The notes under the pieces are model-generated. The model saw nothing but the letters and a program-made list of their open reading frames with translations, was not told the origin of the DNA and searched no databases. 64,000 bases of DNA from Poecilobothrus nobilitatus. Lineage: Eukaryota > Arthropoda > Insecta > Diptera > Dolichopodidae. Shown piece by piece: positions 46,005-59,041 of this stretch. Position numbers and translations under genes: made by a program. How positions within the stretch are numbered: the stretch's first letter is position 1; each line of letters opens with the position of its first letter. The stretch spans positions 114,393,996 to 114,457,995 of the forward strand of contig OX352774.1 in the NCBI GenBank assembly GCA_947095535.1. The letters run 5' to 3'.

Positions 46005-47639
46005 GCCAGGTATATGTTGGGAATATTATCTTAATATTAGAATAAATTTCAATTAATTATTATTCGAGTACATGAGGCAATGTTCTTTTTATAGACCAAA
46101 CTATTCTTTTCTACTACCAAATATATCACACTTTAAGAAATAGTAGATACTTTTACTTCTACAAAACATTAGTGTTCCATTTACCAACTACTCACAAACA
46201 TGTTTGTTCTAACATTAAGTTGTAACGGTAGTGTATCTGTATCGTTCTAGAAAAGCTTTACTGCCAATAAAAAAAAATAAATAAAAAAAAACAATTATTT
46301 TTAATTAGAGTTTACTCAATTTACACACAAAAGTAATAACGAAACAAAATTTCGGTTATATTTTGGAAAATTAATTGAGGCTTGTATAGTTGTATACCTA
46401 TAGAGGCATTGGGTTATTATGTGTTTGAGTAATTTGGTAATTATATGTATAATGAAAATTTTTTGTTTATATTAGAATATAAATATCTGTGAGTTATAAG
46501 GTGTAAGTTAAAATTATTTGTAACTAAGTATTAATTATTGTTTTACCATTGGAACGAATAATGAATGAAATTCAAATTCAGACAAACCATAATTTTTTTT
46601 CACTTTTTCTGGTAATTAAACTTGATCGCCACATTGACCATCCAGATTGTTTCTTCATTCCATTGAATGGTTACACTCTAATAAAACTGTTCTAATAAAT
46701 TAGTATAGTAGAACTGTTGCAATTTGCACATTATTTAGTAGGTTTATTTTAATACTATGATGAAGTATTAATATCTAAAAAAAAGATAAAAAGATCAAAA
46801 ATGTAATGATTTTATTGCTTTGGTTACGTAAAGAAATTGAAATGTTTAGAAAAACTCCATACATCATCCTCTATACATACATATACAAAACTCAATTAGT
46901 GATGATCTAGGTTTTTTCGACATTTTTAATTTTTACGCTCTTCTAAACTTTCTTAGTTACTTTGCATATTGCATTCTACATATTCTTTTACCAGGTCTTG
47001 TTTGGTTTCGATGTGGCCGATTTAGCTGTTTTGACAAAAAAAAAGTCGGTTCATTTACTAGAACAAAAATGTTTTTGCGTATTCTATATTAGCTTTTAAT
47101 TCACCTTTTCATTTCAATATAAGCTGAAGACTTCATTTTAATAAAAATTCTTCATTATGTATTATTGATTATTATTTGTATCATTTTAAGTGTTCTTTAT
47201 TTCTTTCTAAAAATAATTAAAGCCATTTTTTATATGTATGTGTATATATAAATATATTTCGCATTTGTTATGTATTTAATGCAGATGTCCCATTAGTAAA
47301 ATTTAAAACAAAATTAAATACACAACTTTATTAAAATTGTGTTCGCTACGAAATCTCGCGTTTTCTTTTACATTTCATCATTCGTTAGCATAATTTAATA
47401 GTTGTTAAAATTTTTAAATTCCAATGAATCATTTAGTCAATCTATGTAAAACTTAGTATAGACCTACAGACATCTAAAATTAAAAAAACAATAAAAATAT
47501 AGTTAAGTAAGTATAGGTTCTTGTTTCGTTTAGTATAAACATTTTAGTCATTGCAGCTAAATTAAAAAAATGCGTATTTTGATATAGCTAAGAAGTAGCA
47601 GCAGCATGTTTAAGTTTCCTTTGCCGTATTTTTCTGCAA
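46005..47639. other. AT-rich stretch, no gene seen
   Basis: No supported coding signal or repeat. Confidence 0.45.
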
Positions 47640-48030
47640 TAGATCTGTTAAATATCTATCAAAATAAAGCCTACATTCGACCAAAGATTGAGTACAACTA
47701 TCATTAAAGGTCTCGTTCACCTTAAATATGGGTTACCTCTATAAAGTTCAAAACCGCGCCTTACGCAAACCCTGTCAAAAGTATAACGTTAACTCCTTTT
47801 AACATTCGTCGAAATATTGGAGTAATTTCACTCGAATATAGAAATATTGTATAGATAATTATGCCTTCTCTTAAACAATTTCAATGTAAAATGATAGAAC
47901 GGCAGCAAATGCTTATTTCTACACAGTGGAAATGATTATACAAGCTTAGTCGTTGTGAGAACTTCTTCTGGCACATCTTTCGATTAAATTCGTCAATTGT
48001 ACAATTGACCAACCTGAGTAAAATTTATTT
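47640..48030 (+). mobile_element. Decayed LINE fragment (C-terminal RT region), probable
   Basis: Broken plus-strand frames read AYIRPKIEYN, VQ/KFKTAPYANP-like, TPFNIRRNIGVISLEYRN and SRCENFFWHIFRLNSSIV. They are in the order seen at the C-terminus of jockey/CR1-type reverse transcriptases (IRPKIEYN..W, VQ-RALR, RRDV-SL--FYR, F-R-F-PR---LWN-LP). Similarity is weak. Confidence 0.4.
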
Positions 48031-49628
48031 ATATGAAATTTTTTTAGACTAGAAAAGAAATTGAAACTGTTCGTTATTGCAGAATTTCTGTGGTGCCTCA
48101 ATTATCATAATACCCTAAACAAGTGCTTAGTTTACTTATTCGATAATCCACCATTATGGTCAAATGTCAAAAAGAGCCTTTTCAAATCTTTATATACTAT
48201 TTCCCTCTCCCACTTATCTAAAACTAGCTGTGAAAAACCATTTTTAATAATACGCCGACTTCAATATCTGTAACTTCTGCCTAATAAAATTTTCTTTTAC
48301 AATTTTTTTTCTTAGAAATAAAAAAGGATTATAAAAAGGAGTAAGAGTTTACGACTTTATTTAGAATGATTTCACGATTTTTTTTTTTATTTTTATTTTT
48401 TTCCCTTATGCTCTAAAATTGAGGTAGTGAGGTGCAGAATCGCATCATAAAAAAAAGAAACTTTAAAATATTTTGTGTTAATTTAAAATTAATGCAAACA
48501 AGCAATGCAATAAGCTTTTTTGTGCTTTACTTAAAAATGAAATTAATTCTAAAATACTATCTTTTTATTGAATATATATACCATACGAGACACCCTGTTT
48601 AAAATATATATCTACTCATTCATGCTATATAAATATACATAAAATACATATATGTATATATAAAAACAATAAATAATCTTAAATAATAATTGATAAAAAT
48701 TGATTGATAGATACACGAGTATTTCTCATTAAAAATTGATACTTGAAATATAAGAATAAAAAAAAAAAAAAAAAAAATTAAAATGATATTGAAAAAAATA
48801 TTAAATAAAAAAAAAAAAGAATATAAAAGTTTACATTTGTATTCAGCTCAAAAAAAAAAAGAAAACAACGAAAAAATTGCAAATAATAACACAATTCGTT
48901 TGTTTTTTGTTTTTTTTTTTTGAAAAAATTATGAATATTACGTTCACTCATATATCATTTATATACGAATTTTATTATGTAGATATTACTATAAAGCACT
49001 AAGTGTATTGTTTTTACAGGATGGTTAATAATTAATATGTTGTTTGACAGTAGGATAACCGATAACCTTACATTACAGCTTCTTACATCTGATGTGCATC
49101 TCAGAACATTGAAACAGTTAATTCTCTTTGTAAATGAAGGTGATGGTTTCCTGTTCGGAAATCAACCCTTCTAAGCGCTTCGTATACTCCTAGCAATCAT
49201 CTCTTAAGGTTTCTCTCTTTCTTGAAATTACAGCATAAGACATTGGCATAGCACATATGTAATACTGTTTTTGCCTCTTACCAGCAATCTGTGCAGACTG
49301 AAGTCATATCCAATATCCAATCACATCTTCTTTTATCTAAGCAAAAGTCTTTAAAAGTTAGAATGAACTTAAAGCGCTAGAAATAAAAATGAAGTAACAG
49401 ATTAATGTCAAATAATATGATATAATGTTCGAAAAAATAAATTTTTAATGCGCTTTAATATATTATATTATGTGCGTACAAAAAAAGCAATTAGTAGGTA
49501 TCTTACAGATTGATAATAAATCTAAATTTTTAGAAACAGAATTTTGCATATTGAGTTTAATAAAAATAAAATTTAGTTTTAATGATTTGTTTAGTAAGTA
49601 TTTATGGACAGCGCAATGATCCTATTTT
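48031..49628. other. AT-rich stretch, no supported gene
   Basis: Long A and T runs around 48.75-48.95 kb. A less AT-rich block at 49040-49380 has broken frames on both strands; see the rejected list. Confidence 0.4.
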
Positions 49629-50176
49629 TATACCCGTATTAACTATGTTCAAAGGTCTAATAAATTTATCATTACGTTTGTGACACCTTAAAGGAGTTGA
49701 GCTAGATATAGTGTCGAAGGTATGGATCGGCTCAGAACTCAAAAAATGAAGGAGCTAGGAGGCTGAAATTTTTTTTATGTCACTTTTGCAAAATTGTTAG
49801 TTTTGCTATTTAATTCCAGCATTTTTGGCCGCCGGATTCGAGTACCTGCCATACAACTTCTTTCTTTATATGGGAATAACTCAGTATCTATTCAAGCTAG
49901 GTATATGAAGTTTTGCAAATGATGATCAAGTTTTATGGCAACAACTTCTGCAGAATTTGGTTATGATGGTTCGGGTAGCTGCCGTACAACTTCTCTTTTT
50001 AAATGAAAATAACTCAGTGTCTACTGAAGCTAGGAATCTGAAATTCAGTAAAGAGGTGTCGAGTTTTTAAAAAAGTTTTTAAAAGATGGTCAAGTTTTAT
50101 AGAAACAGGTATATTACATTCATACGGGTATCCCAGAGTTGACATAGTCTACTCTACTGCACTCTTCCTCGTTTTT
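49629..50176 (-). mobile_element. DINE-1-like element, second subfamily
   Basis: In reverse orientation it begins AAAACGAGGAAGAGTGCAG, has TACCCGTATGAA near the 5' end and ends TTAATACGGGTA. This is the same layout as copies A and B but with an unrelated interior of about 450 bases. It contains two repeated blocks (about 49850-49880 and 49990-50020, TACAACTTCT...AATAACTCAGT). It lies about 160 bases from copy B. Confidence 0.6.
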
Positions 50177-50221
50177 TTTAAATATACTTAAATTTGTAAT
50201 TCAAAATTTTGCAACTCAGAA

Positions 50222-50300
50222 TTGGCATATTAGTCGGCTAAGCTAAATTGCCAGTCTTTCAATCGAAAGTCTTGTGATCAAATTCCAGTTTTTCATATTC
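50222..50300 (+). mobile_element. tRNA-derived SINE, family B, copy 2
   Basis: CCAGTCTTTCAATCGAAAGT followed by CTTGTGATCAAATTCC matches the copy at 42002 through the anticodon-like and B-box regions. The A box is degraded. The AT tail runs into copy B of the DINE-1-like element. Confidence 0.5.
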
Positions 50301-50335
50301 TATTTTAGTAATTTGTACCGTAATATAAAATAAAT

Positions 50336-51844
50336 AAAACGAGGAAGAATACAGTTGCCTTTGTCAACTCTTAGATACCTGTCGAACCGTTAGTATGTTC
50401 ACAGCCTGTCACTCTGCTCACAATATTATTTTTTTAATATTTTAGTATTTTAAAATAATTTGGGTGAATTTTATAATTTCTAGAACTATGGGTTGTACAT
50501 ATATTCAAACTATATGTTTATCTGTACATTCTTCAAAAGCAGATTCTAACCTTTCACATAACGATTATCAATCCAAAACTTTTTCAAATATTCTATAGTA
50601 CCATTTAATACTAAGCGGTAAATGTATATTAAATTTACTTAGTACAAAATAGTAAATATTATTTTAAATATTATATTATATTATATTATATTTAAATATT
50701 TCATTGACATAATAATTTCTTATTCGTAAGTACAATAAAATACATATATGTATATAAATACGGCACTATATAATATACATATATACTCTTATCATTCACT
50801 CACTAGTGGCATATACGATATGTAAATAAACATGATATTATATAAGTATGTATATATATTAATATCATATAAATAAAAATTCTTCAAGCAACCGTTATGT
50901 TGTTTATTTATTTACATTTTTTTGTACTACGCATTATATCCTCAAGAATTTCAAATTATCGAGTAAAACAAAATGGAAAAAATTCGTTAAAGAAATTTGT
51001 TAGAAAATTTGAAAAAATCAAGTAACACTTTCGTCAATTATAAAGTAACCCTATATTATTAAAAAAAGTTGTTAACAGAAATAAGAGTATAATGTTGAAG
51101 CTTTAATTTTTGTATATTACTTCAAAAAAATGTTAACAGGTGTTTAAAAATAGGAAATTTTCAGTTTTTGACCCCTTAAAGCTCCTAAACGGGGGGTGAT
51201 TCAAAAAAAAATTCTGAAATGGCTCATACTTTTCAAAGATCTAACTTCTGTCAAAATTTCAAGTTTCCAACTTAAACCGTTTAGAAGATAGAAGGATTTT
51301 GCAAAATTTGAGTTTCACATAACGGTAAATTAAGATACCGTATGCCACAAGTATATATTTATTGTATATATACTTTTAAAGCTAATAAAAGTAGTAATCT
51401 TTTGGCGTTTTCAAAATGAAGATATACCTTATACAACTTGTGCTATAACAATTTAAATATAGAGCTTTTTTGAACCTTTGGGGAGCTGTAGCTCCGTAAC
51501 GGGTGGGGCTACAAAAACAAGTTATTAAAAATAAAATTAATATTTTTGTTAGATCTATCAGTAGTTAAAATTTCATAGCTCAATTGCAAAAAAAATGTGG
51601 GGATCTAAAAGTTAGGTGTTCGAGAGCTACCCTAAGGCTTGGTAAATTTCAAGATTCTAGCTTTCTTAGTTTTTGAGTTAGCGTGCTGACGAACGAACGG
51701 ACGGACGGACGGACATGGCTCAAAAGTCTTAGAATTTTTTTCTGATCCGATCCATACCTTTGAAGGTATATCTAGCTCGCTTATTTCGAGGTGTTACAAA
51801 CGGAGGAGTAATTTTATTATACCCGATCCTATCGTACGGGTATA
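50336..51844 (+). mobile_element. DINE-1/Helentron-like non-autonomous element, copy B
   Basis: Nearly identical to copy A over its whole length apart from small indels. It starts AAAACGAGGAAGAATACAG and ends ATCGTACGGGTATA. The ACGG microsatellite is longer here (about 51692-51713). The 3' terminus TCGTACGGGTA is intact, while the 5' subterminal copy reads TACCTGTCGA and is partly degraded. The high identity of two copies 28 kb apart points to recent movement. Confidence 0.65.
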
Positions 51845-54800
51845 AAAAAATAAACATTTTTTGTATAAGTTAATAAAACGCGCAAAAATATAATATGTAT
51901 GTATTTCTGTTTCATAATAATGTAAAATAGCTACAGCCGAGTGATTAGCGGCTTAGTGAAAATAAGCCTTAAAAATAAATGAAAATGTCTAGTATTAATA
52001 ATAAACGACTTAGTTGATGTGCAATTTTTCCACAAAGCGGAAAGGAAAAGTAAAAGAAGTGGAAAGGAGAACGAAAAAAAAAAATGTAATCTAGAAACCA
52101 ATTCAATTTACCGTTGACAAAAATCATTACATTTACATTAAGAACAAAATTAACTAATCATTCACAAATTAATGAACTAAAGTTAAGGTTTATTTTTCTC
52201 TTTTTTATGAAGGCTAAGAAGAATTTTGAAGGCTAAGGCTAGAAGAATTTTTGTAAAAATATTAGACGTGTTCTGTAATAGACGTGACGAGAATAAGCGT
52301 GACGTGACGTCTGAAAATAGACGTGACGAGATAAAAAAAACACAAGAAATTTCGTATGGTTTTTTTTCGCGAAGTGTAAATGATTAACTAGCCACAAAAC
52401 GTTTTTAATTGTTTTTACAATGTAATGATAGAATTTTTACTCGTCGCGTTTCATTCGGTTACGACTATTTTCGGCTAGCCCTAAAGAATATTCATTTCGT
52501 ATCATAAACAGCCTGTAAACAAAATAAATAATGAGTACAAATGAACACACTATAGGTATAATAAAAAATTTTTTTTTGAATACAAATAATTGCCGCACCC
52601 AATATTCTTCTCATTTTTCCATTCCATTTCCAATTATTATTACTTTTTTTGTTTTTTTTATTGTTGATTTTTCTAATTGAAAAAATAAAAAAGAAAAATA
52701 AAAAATCTTACTTATCAATAAAAAATGGAGAAAGAAAAAATGAAAAATTATTAACAAATACATAAATTCAGTACGAAAATAATAATAAAAAAAAAAAAAT
52801 AAAAAAAAGATATGTATAAAAATCTAACAATTAGAACTAGTAATAAAAGGTCATAAGTTCTACAATCAATATAATTACATATATATACATAATGTTATAC
52901 TTTATCAGATAATATATACTATTATTTATGTATCCTATGTACTACAGGAACAAATGGAAAAATAAAAGAACATGATATTTTGCTAATAAAAGTTGAAATA
53001 CGAACTAATTTATAAAAATGAATACATTCAGATTTTTGATTGTGAATTGTTTTTTTTTGTTTCTTTTATTATTTGCTCTTTTTTTCCGTAAGATTTCTGA
53101 TTTTTTTTTTTGCTGTTTCCAATTCCAACTACTAATATGCCTGTCTATACATATACCGTTATTACATCAATCAATAAATAAAATGTTTTTTTGTGAAATG
53201 ATTTTTGCAATCTGTTCAAAAGTTCATTTTAAATTATCCTTTATCCTTTTTTTGTTTATTTAAATGAAAAAAAAAAAAAACAAAAATTTCAATTCGTTCG
53301 ATATTTTGATAAAAATCGATTTAATAAAGAGTTATTCTATTTTACTCATTAATTTGATTAAAATATGAATAATAATTTTCCATGTGTGTACATTTTGTGG
53401 CAGAATTTTAAATTCTGTTTGTTCGTAGGGATGGGTACCTATTTTGGCAGCAATTTTCTTTCACAAATTTAAGAAAGATTTTAAAATCTCGAACTGCGTG
53501 CAAAACCTAGTGGTTAATCAGACTAAAAAACAAATGCTTAAAAAGAAATTTGTTAGCTTTTTTGACCTTTTATTAGCTCGGCTCAAAAGACGATATACAT
53601 TAAAATATGTGTTCTGTGATCTAAACTATAGGAATTCACAAGGAATATGAATTCAAGTTCGATCATTGGAAAAGAAGAAAATGAAGAAGAGGAGAACGAA
53701 TAAGAACGAACTTATTATCAAGATTTTCAAAAAAATTAAATCACTAAATGATTTATTAGCTTAACAAGACGATTCAAATCTTTTTCATAATTGATGCAAT
53801 TATAATTATCTTCTTCTAAATATAAATAAAGGTGTTCTGATTATTTTCACGGGCCGCCTAAATTCATTATCGAATATTTTTTAATAGACAAACTATTTTA
53901 GTTTTTAGTTTAAGTTAAAGATTTGGGAGTAGTTTTTGATAGTAATCTATCATTTCAGTTTCATTATAGGTACCTATACATTTATTATATAAAGCAAAAA
54001 GTATGTTTGTTTCTTTCTAATTTATACATACATACATTTATACATTTATAGGTGTTCTTGATTGTAATCAAATTTTGTACGAATATTTATCTTGACTGTG
54101 CACTACTTTTCCTTTCAATCCGTTTCGTCTTTTTATAATCATGTGCATACGATTCGATCAATTGAGTTCAACTTTTGTATTTGGCAAACACATTAACCCG
54201 TTCCGGCACGTTAATTTGTAAATGCAGCTCGTTAGATTTTTTTTGTTATTAGACGTTCCACCACGTAGATTTGTACAAACAAATTTTTAACCGAATTCCA
54301 AATTTTCTGACTTTTTTAATGATTTTACTACCTGAACCGCCACAAATCCCCAATAAACAAATTATAAAAACCATTTCGTTCTAATCAACTCTAAAATCCC
54401 AAAGTATATTTAAAATATTGGAGACTGTTGCCTCTAACTGTTGCCTCAACTGTATTTAAAATATTGGAGACTGTTGCGTCTGTCAAATCATTTATTGAAA
54501 CTCTAATATTGTATGAAATATTTTCCCAATATTTCAACTTTTTTTAGGTAACTTTTGTATAGAAAAATCGATTTAAAAAAATGGTAGGAGTTTTCCTCTA
54601 TAAGTAAAAGAATTTGGTTGATTTGGGCATACCCTTATCTACACAAATGTAAAACAGCACAGAGGATGTAAAATATTAAAATGAGTTTTTTTGGCAAACC
54701 ACTAGTTGGCATTTGCGTGCATAGTGACATATAGGTATATATAAAATTTGTGTTCGTAATTCAGAAGTATATCCGATTTCTAATGAAGGCATTTTGTTTT

Positions 54801-55353
54801 ACTACATTTTATTTTATTGATAGTAAAACGACTAATATAGTCCTCTATGGATTTATTAATAAAGTTTTCTTACTTAATAAGAGCACAATGTAAGAGAATT
54901 TGACATTTCAACTTTCCCTTCAATTAAAACACATATAGGTGTTTTAACATCTTTTTATTTTCATCAAAGCATAACATTTTTTTACCACTACTGTAATATT
55001 TTCTAAATAATAAAAGAAATATCATTAAAATATGTAATTATACAACAACAAATTACAATATTTGTATCCATGACTGTATATATAGTGTATATTCTGTATA
55101 ATATACACAAAATTTATACAAATGAAATTCTTTACTAATACTTTTATTATATTAAATAACTTACTTACCCTTAACTACATTACCAACACCCATTACAACC
55201 ACTACACCACCGCCACCGCCGCATACCATTAATATTAACATCAATAATTTTTACCATATTACCATTTTGATAACTGAACTGTCCCAATCATTGATATTAT
55301 ATATACACATACATACAATATTTTCTAACAAATACCACTAAAAATTGGTATAA

Positions 55354-55391
<38 letters not shown>

Positions 55392-58189
55392 AATTTATTA
55401 GTCGAATATTTTATATATTTTTTTTTATTCAGTTCATCACGATAATTTGCTTATGTATCCTTATCCATGCCGCCAAGCCAATATGTAAAAATGAGAGAAA
55501 GAAAAAAAAAAACCAATTTTTTTTTTTTGCTTAATTTGCTATCTCTGTCTTTCATTTTTTTAAAATACATTTTATTTGTCGTCCAAAGGGCCGGGATTAG
55601 CAAAATACAAAAACAAAAAATAAAAAACAAAAATCGAAAAATAATTTTTTCTAGTTTTTATTTCGGAAAAAAAAAATCCTTATTATTTATGTGTGTGTAG
55701 ATGTGTATATATTTTTAGTAAGAGTTGATAAACATTTATACAAATATATTTTATATTCAGGACTAACAGGAAAATTTTTATTTTTTTTTTTGTTTTATTT
55801 ACAATTTTTTATTGTGTGTACAGTACGTAACAAAAATTTTGAAGGTTAGGGTTGACTTCTGATTGGTTTGAGGGGTGGAAGAAATGCCATATTTTTTTTT
55901 TCTGCAGTAAAAAAAAAAAATTGCTAGTTTTTTTTTTGTTTTTTTTTGATGTTTTTGTTTTATTTCGCCTTTAATATTGTGTTGTTTTATAATGGTGGAA
56001 GCAGTCAGAGTAGTGATAAATAGTGTTTTTTTTCCACTACTTAGTTTATAGTTAGTTGTTTAGTAGTTAGTGTAGACTTTTCTTTTCAAATCTAATGTAC
56101 AGTTGTGAACAAAAAATATTGTGTATTAAAATAAAAATTTGGTATATGATGAGGGTGTTAATTTTTAATAGTATTAGATTTGATATTTTATATTGATATG
56201 TTTGTATATGTATGCTAGGTATAAACTATAAATAGCAAGAAGGAGGTATATATATATGTATATATAAGTTTAAATAAGAGTTTGTTAATATGCAAAAGAA
56301 ATATAATCGGAAAAAAAATGTTAGTTAGAATTTTTATTATTGTATTTTAATATGATGATGATGGAGAAAAAAAAAAGAGGCTCGGTGAAAAGGATAGGGA
56401 TGGGAAAAAAAAATATTTTAGAATAAAACAAAAAAAAAAACGTACCCGATGAATTTAGTTTAGTTAACGTAAAAAAAGCAAAAGAAAGAAACAAAAAAAT
56501 GGAGGAGGAGTGAAAAGTGTATAAAATATATAATAAAGAAAAAAAATACAAAGCACTTTTTTTTACGCTTCAAAAATTTTTTTCAAAAACAAGAAAAAAT
56601 AAAAAGAAAAATATCTTTCAACAACAAAATGGAGAATATTTTTCTTCTCTTAATTATATCCTATTTGATGATGAAAATGAATGATTAACAAAAATGTTGT
56701 ATTTAAGTATTATCGTCATATACATTATATTGGATAGATATACATATACTATATATATATATATATATAAGTATATATATAATGTTCATTGTACACTACA
56801 AGAAAAATTTTGCAACAACATAATAAATAAAAAGAGAACATATTAATTCATTTCTCAATTGCTTGTTAAAAATTTTTCTGGGTAAGCTTGAATAATTTTT
56901 TCCCCAAAAAAAAAAAAAAAATAAAAACAAAATAAAAACAAAAAAAAGTAATTGAAAAAAGTGAGTTAAATTTTTGGAGTTTATAAAGCCTATTGTAAGA
57001 TTTATTTTTATTTACAGATTTAAAATATAACGTACCTATCTTTTATTTTTCTGTTCAAGCATAGTGTTTGGATCTTATGTTTCAATTTTTTAAAATGTTT
57101 TGAAGAGGACAGGAGTAGGACGGTGTTTATGTTATACTCTAATATATTAGATTTTTTTTCGATTGCAAAAAATGATCCCAACTAAATAGAAGGATTTTAC
57201 AAGCAGATATCTATCACATATGTTTACTGAAGGATCTAGTATACTATAACGATTGGATGAGATTTATGAAAACATTACTACAATATTATACTCTGTGTTC
57301 GTGCTAAGTTTCTTTCAAGTTTTCGTTTTATATTTTAACCACGAATAAAATAACCTTACAATATAATAATCCTCGTATTATTAATTAAGCTAAAATTATT
57401 GGATTTCTTTAATTTTTATATCAATCTCATCAAAACTCTACTGTTTGAAATTATTAATTAGAAAAGTTATTAACTGGTAATTTTTATTTTTTAATTTTCA
57501 TCACCCTTAAACGTATAATCTGTTCTATAATGCATTTAATCTGGAATTTTTAAAGTAAACAAAAAAAAAAACGATATTTAAATCCAAATTGAATAAAAAA
57601 TAAAAGAAAATTTTGGAAAATATTTATGAAAATATAAAAAGGATCCTTTGGTGAATAAAAATTTTTTGAAATTAATTAATTAAAAAATTGTTTTCCAAGG
57701 AATTATTATAAAAAATATTTAAGATTTTTTCCAATTTTATTTTTCTTTGCATTGAGTAATTTCATTTTATGGTCTGTTCTTTCGTTAAAAATGTCAAAAA
57801 AAAAAAAAAAGAACATAAAAAAAAGAATTAAAAGTTCAGGTTTGAGTTTCAAATCAAGATTTAATAATTGAGTGAAATAAAATGTGTTTATTATTCAGCT
57901 TAACATTTTTAATATAAAATTTTTAATTCAATTGGAAAAATTATTGGTTTAAAATTTTATTGACATTAAAAAATCTAAATTTTATAATTTGGGATGAGAA
58001 AGGAAGTATGGGAAAAGAAGTAAAGGAGGATATAATAAAAGGAAGTAAATAAGAAAAGTCAGAATTTCATACTTATTATAAAAGTAATCGCAGAAATGGT
58101 TATTGCGAAATTTTTTTTCGAGATAATGCTTATAAGAATGTTTTCCAAAAATAATTGATTGAAGATTTTTTATATAAAAAGTATGGTAA
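51845..58189. other. Long AT-rich stretch, no supported gene
   Basis: Homopolymer and TA microsatellites are frequent (for example (TA)n at 55360-55386 and 56747-56770). A short tandem TAGACGTGACGAGA lies at about 52270-52335. TTAACCCGTTCCGGCACG at about 54194 resembles a piggyBac-like end, but no partner was found. A GC-rich island lies at 55195-55230. Open frames are low-complexity. It could be a long intron or an intergenic region. Confidence 0.45.
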
Positions 58190-58686
58190 GGGATGGTATA
58201 GTATAGTATGATATGGTATGGTTTGGTATCATATGGTATGGTATGGTATAGTATAGTATGATATGGTATGGTTTGGTATCATATGGTATGGTATGGTATA
58301 GTATAGTATGATATGGTATGGTTTGGTATCATATGGTATGGTATGTTGTGGTATGGTATGGTGTGGTATTGTATGGTGTGGTGTGGTATAGTGTGGTGTG
58401 GTATGGTATGGTATGGTATGGTTTGGTATGATATGGTATTGTATGATACGGTATGGTATGGTATGGTATTGTATGGTATGGTATGGTATGGTGTGGTTTG
58501 GTATGGTATGAAATGGTATGGTATGATATGATATGATATTGTATAGTATGGTATGGTATGGTATGGTATGGTATGGAATGGTATGGTATGGTATGGTATT
58601 GTATGGTATGGTATGGTATGGTATGTTATGGTATGGTATGGTATGGTATGGTATGGTATGGTATGGTATGGTATGGTATGGTATGG
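58190..58686. repeat. GGTAT pentamer satellite with 50-bp higher-order repeat
   Basis: About 500 bases of TATGG units with scattered variants. At the left end the words GTATAGTATGATATGGTATG recur at 58201, 58251 and 58301, an exact 50-base higher-order period. The right end (58545-58686) is almost pure GGTAT. Open frames on both strands (His/Thr/Ile/Pro-Tyr or Trp/Tyr/Gly repeats) are by-products. Confidence 0.95.
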
Positions 58687-59041
58687 CATATTTTTAGTTA
58701 AATTTCATCTTGAATTCTATTTATAGTTTTTAGTTTTTGATATTTGATATGATATGATGATATGATAAATATTTGCCGCCAGGGAAAATTTTTTTATTTA
58801 TTTAATTTTAATTTTAATCATAATTTTTTCACTTAATATTAAATTTAATTACATCTTTTTGATTTTGTATTTCATATTTTATATTTAATTTTTCAATATT
58901 TCAATAAGGGAAAAAGCCGAGTGGAATACATTATCCTTCGCAATATATGTGTCTAGCGCGCAATCAATTTTGACTCATCTTCCAACATGTCAAGATGAGT
59001 AAAAATGTTTCTGTGTTTCATTGTTAGCGTTTCTTTTACCA
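58687..59041. other. AT-rich flank with small hairpin
   Basis: ACTCATCTT and its complement AAGATGAGT lie at about 58974-59000 as a 9-bp hairpin next to the 3' end of the LINE. No gene is seen. Confidence 0.45.

Noticed and set aside
49040..49380. A LINE fragment on the minus strand with a Cys-rich motif
   Set aside because: The less AT-rich block has broken frames with CAMPMSYAVISRKR-like words that faintly resemble a retrotransposon zinc motif, but too little agrees to call it.
54190..54330. A piggyBac-like end (TTAACCCGTTCCGGCACG)
   Set aside because: Only one end-like sequence is visible, and no inverted partner or second TTAA was found at a sensible distance.
58279..58689. Long open frames on both strands in the GGTAT array
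   Set aside because: A pentamer repeat without stop codons stays open in several frames by chance; there is no start context or composition of a gene.
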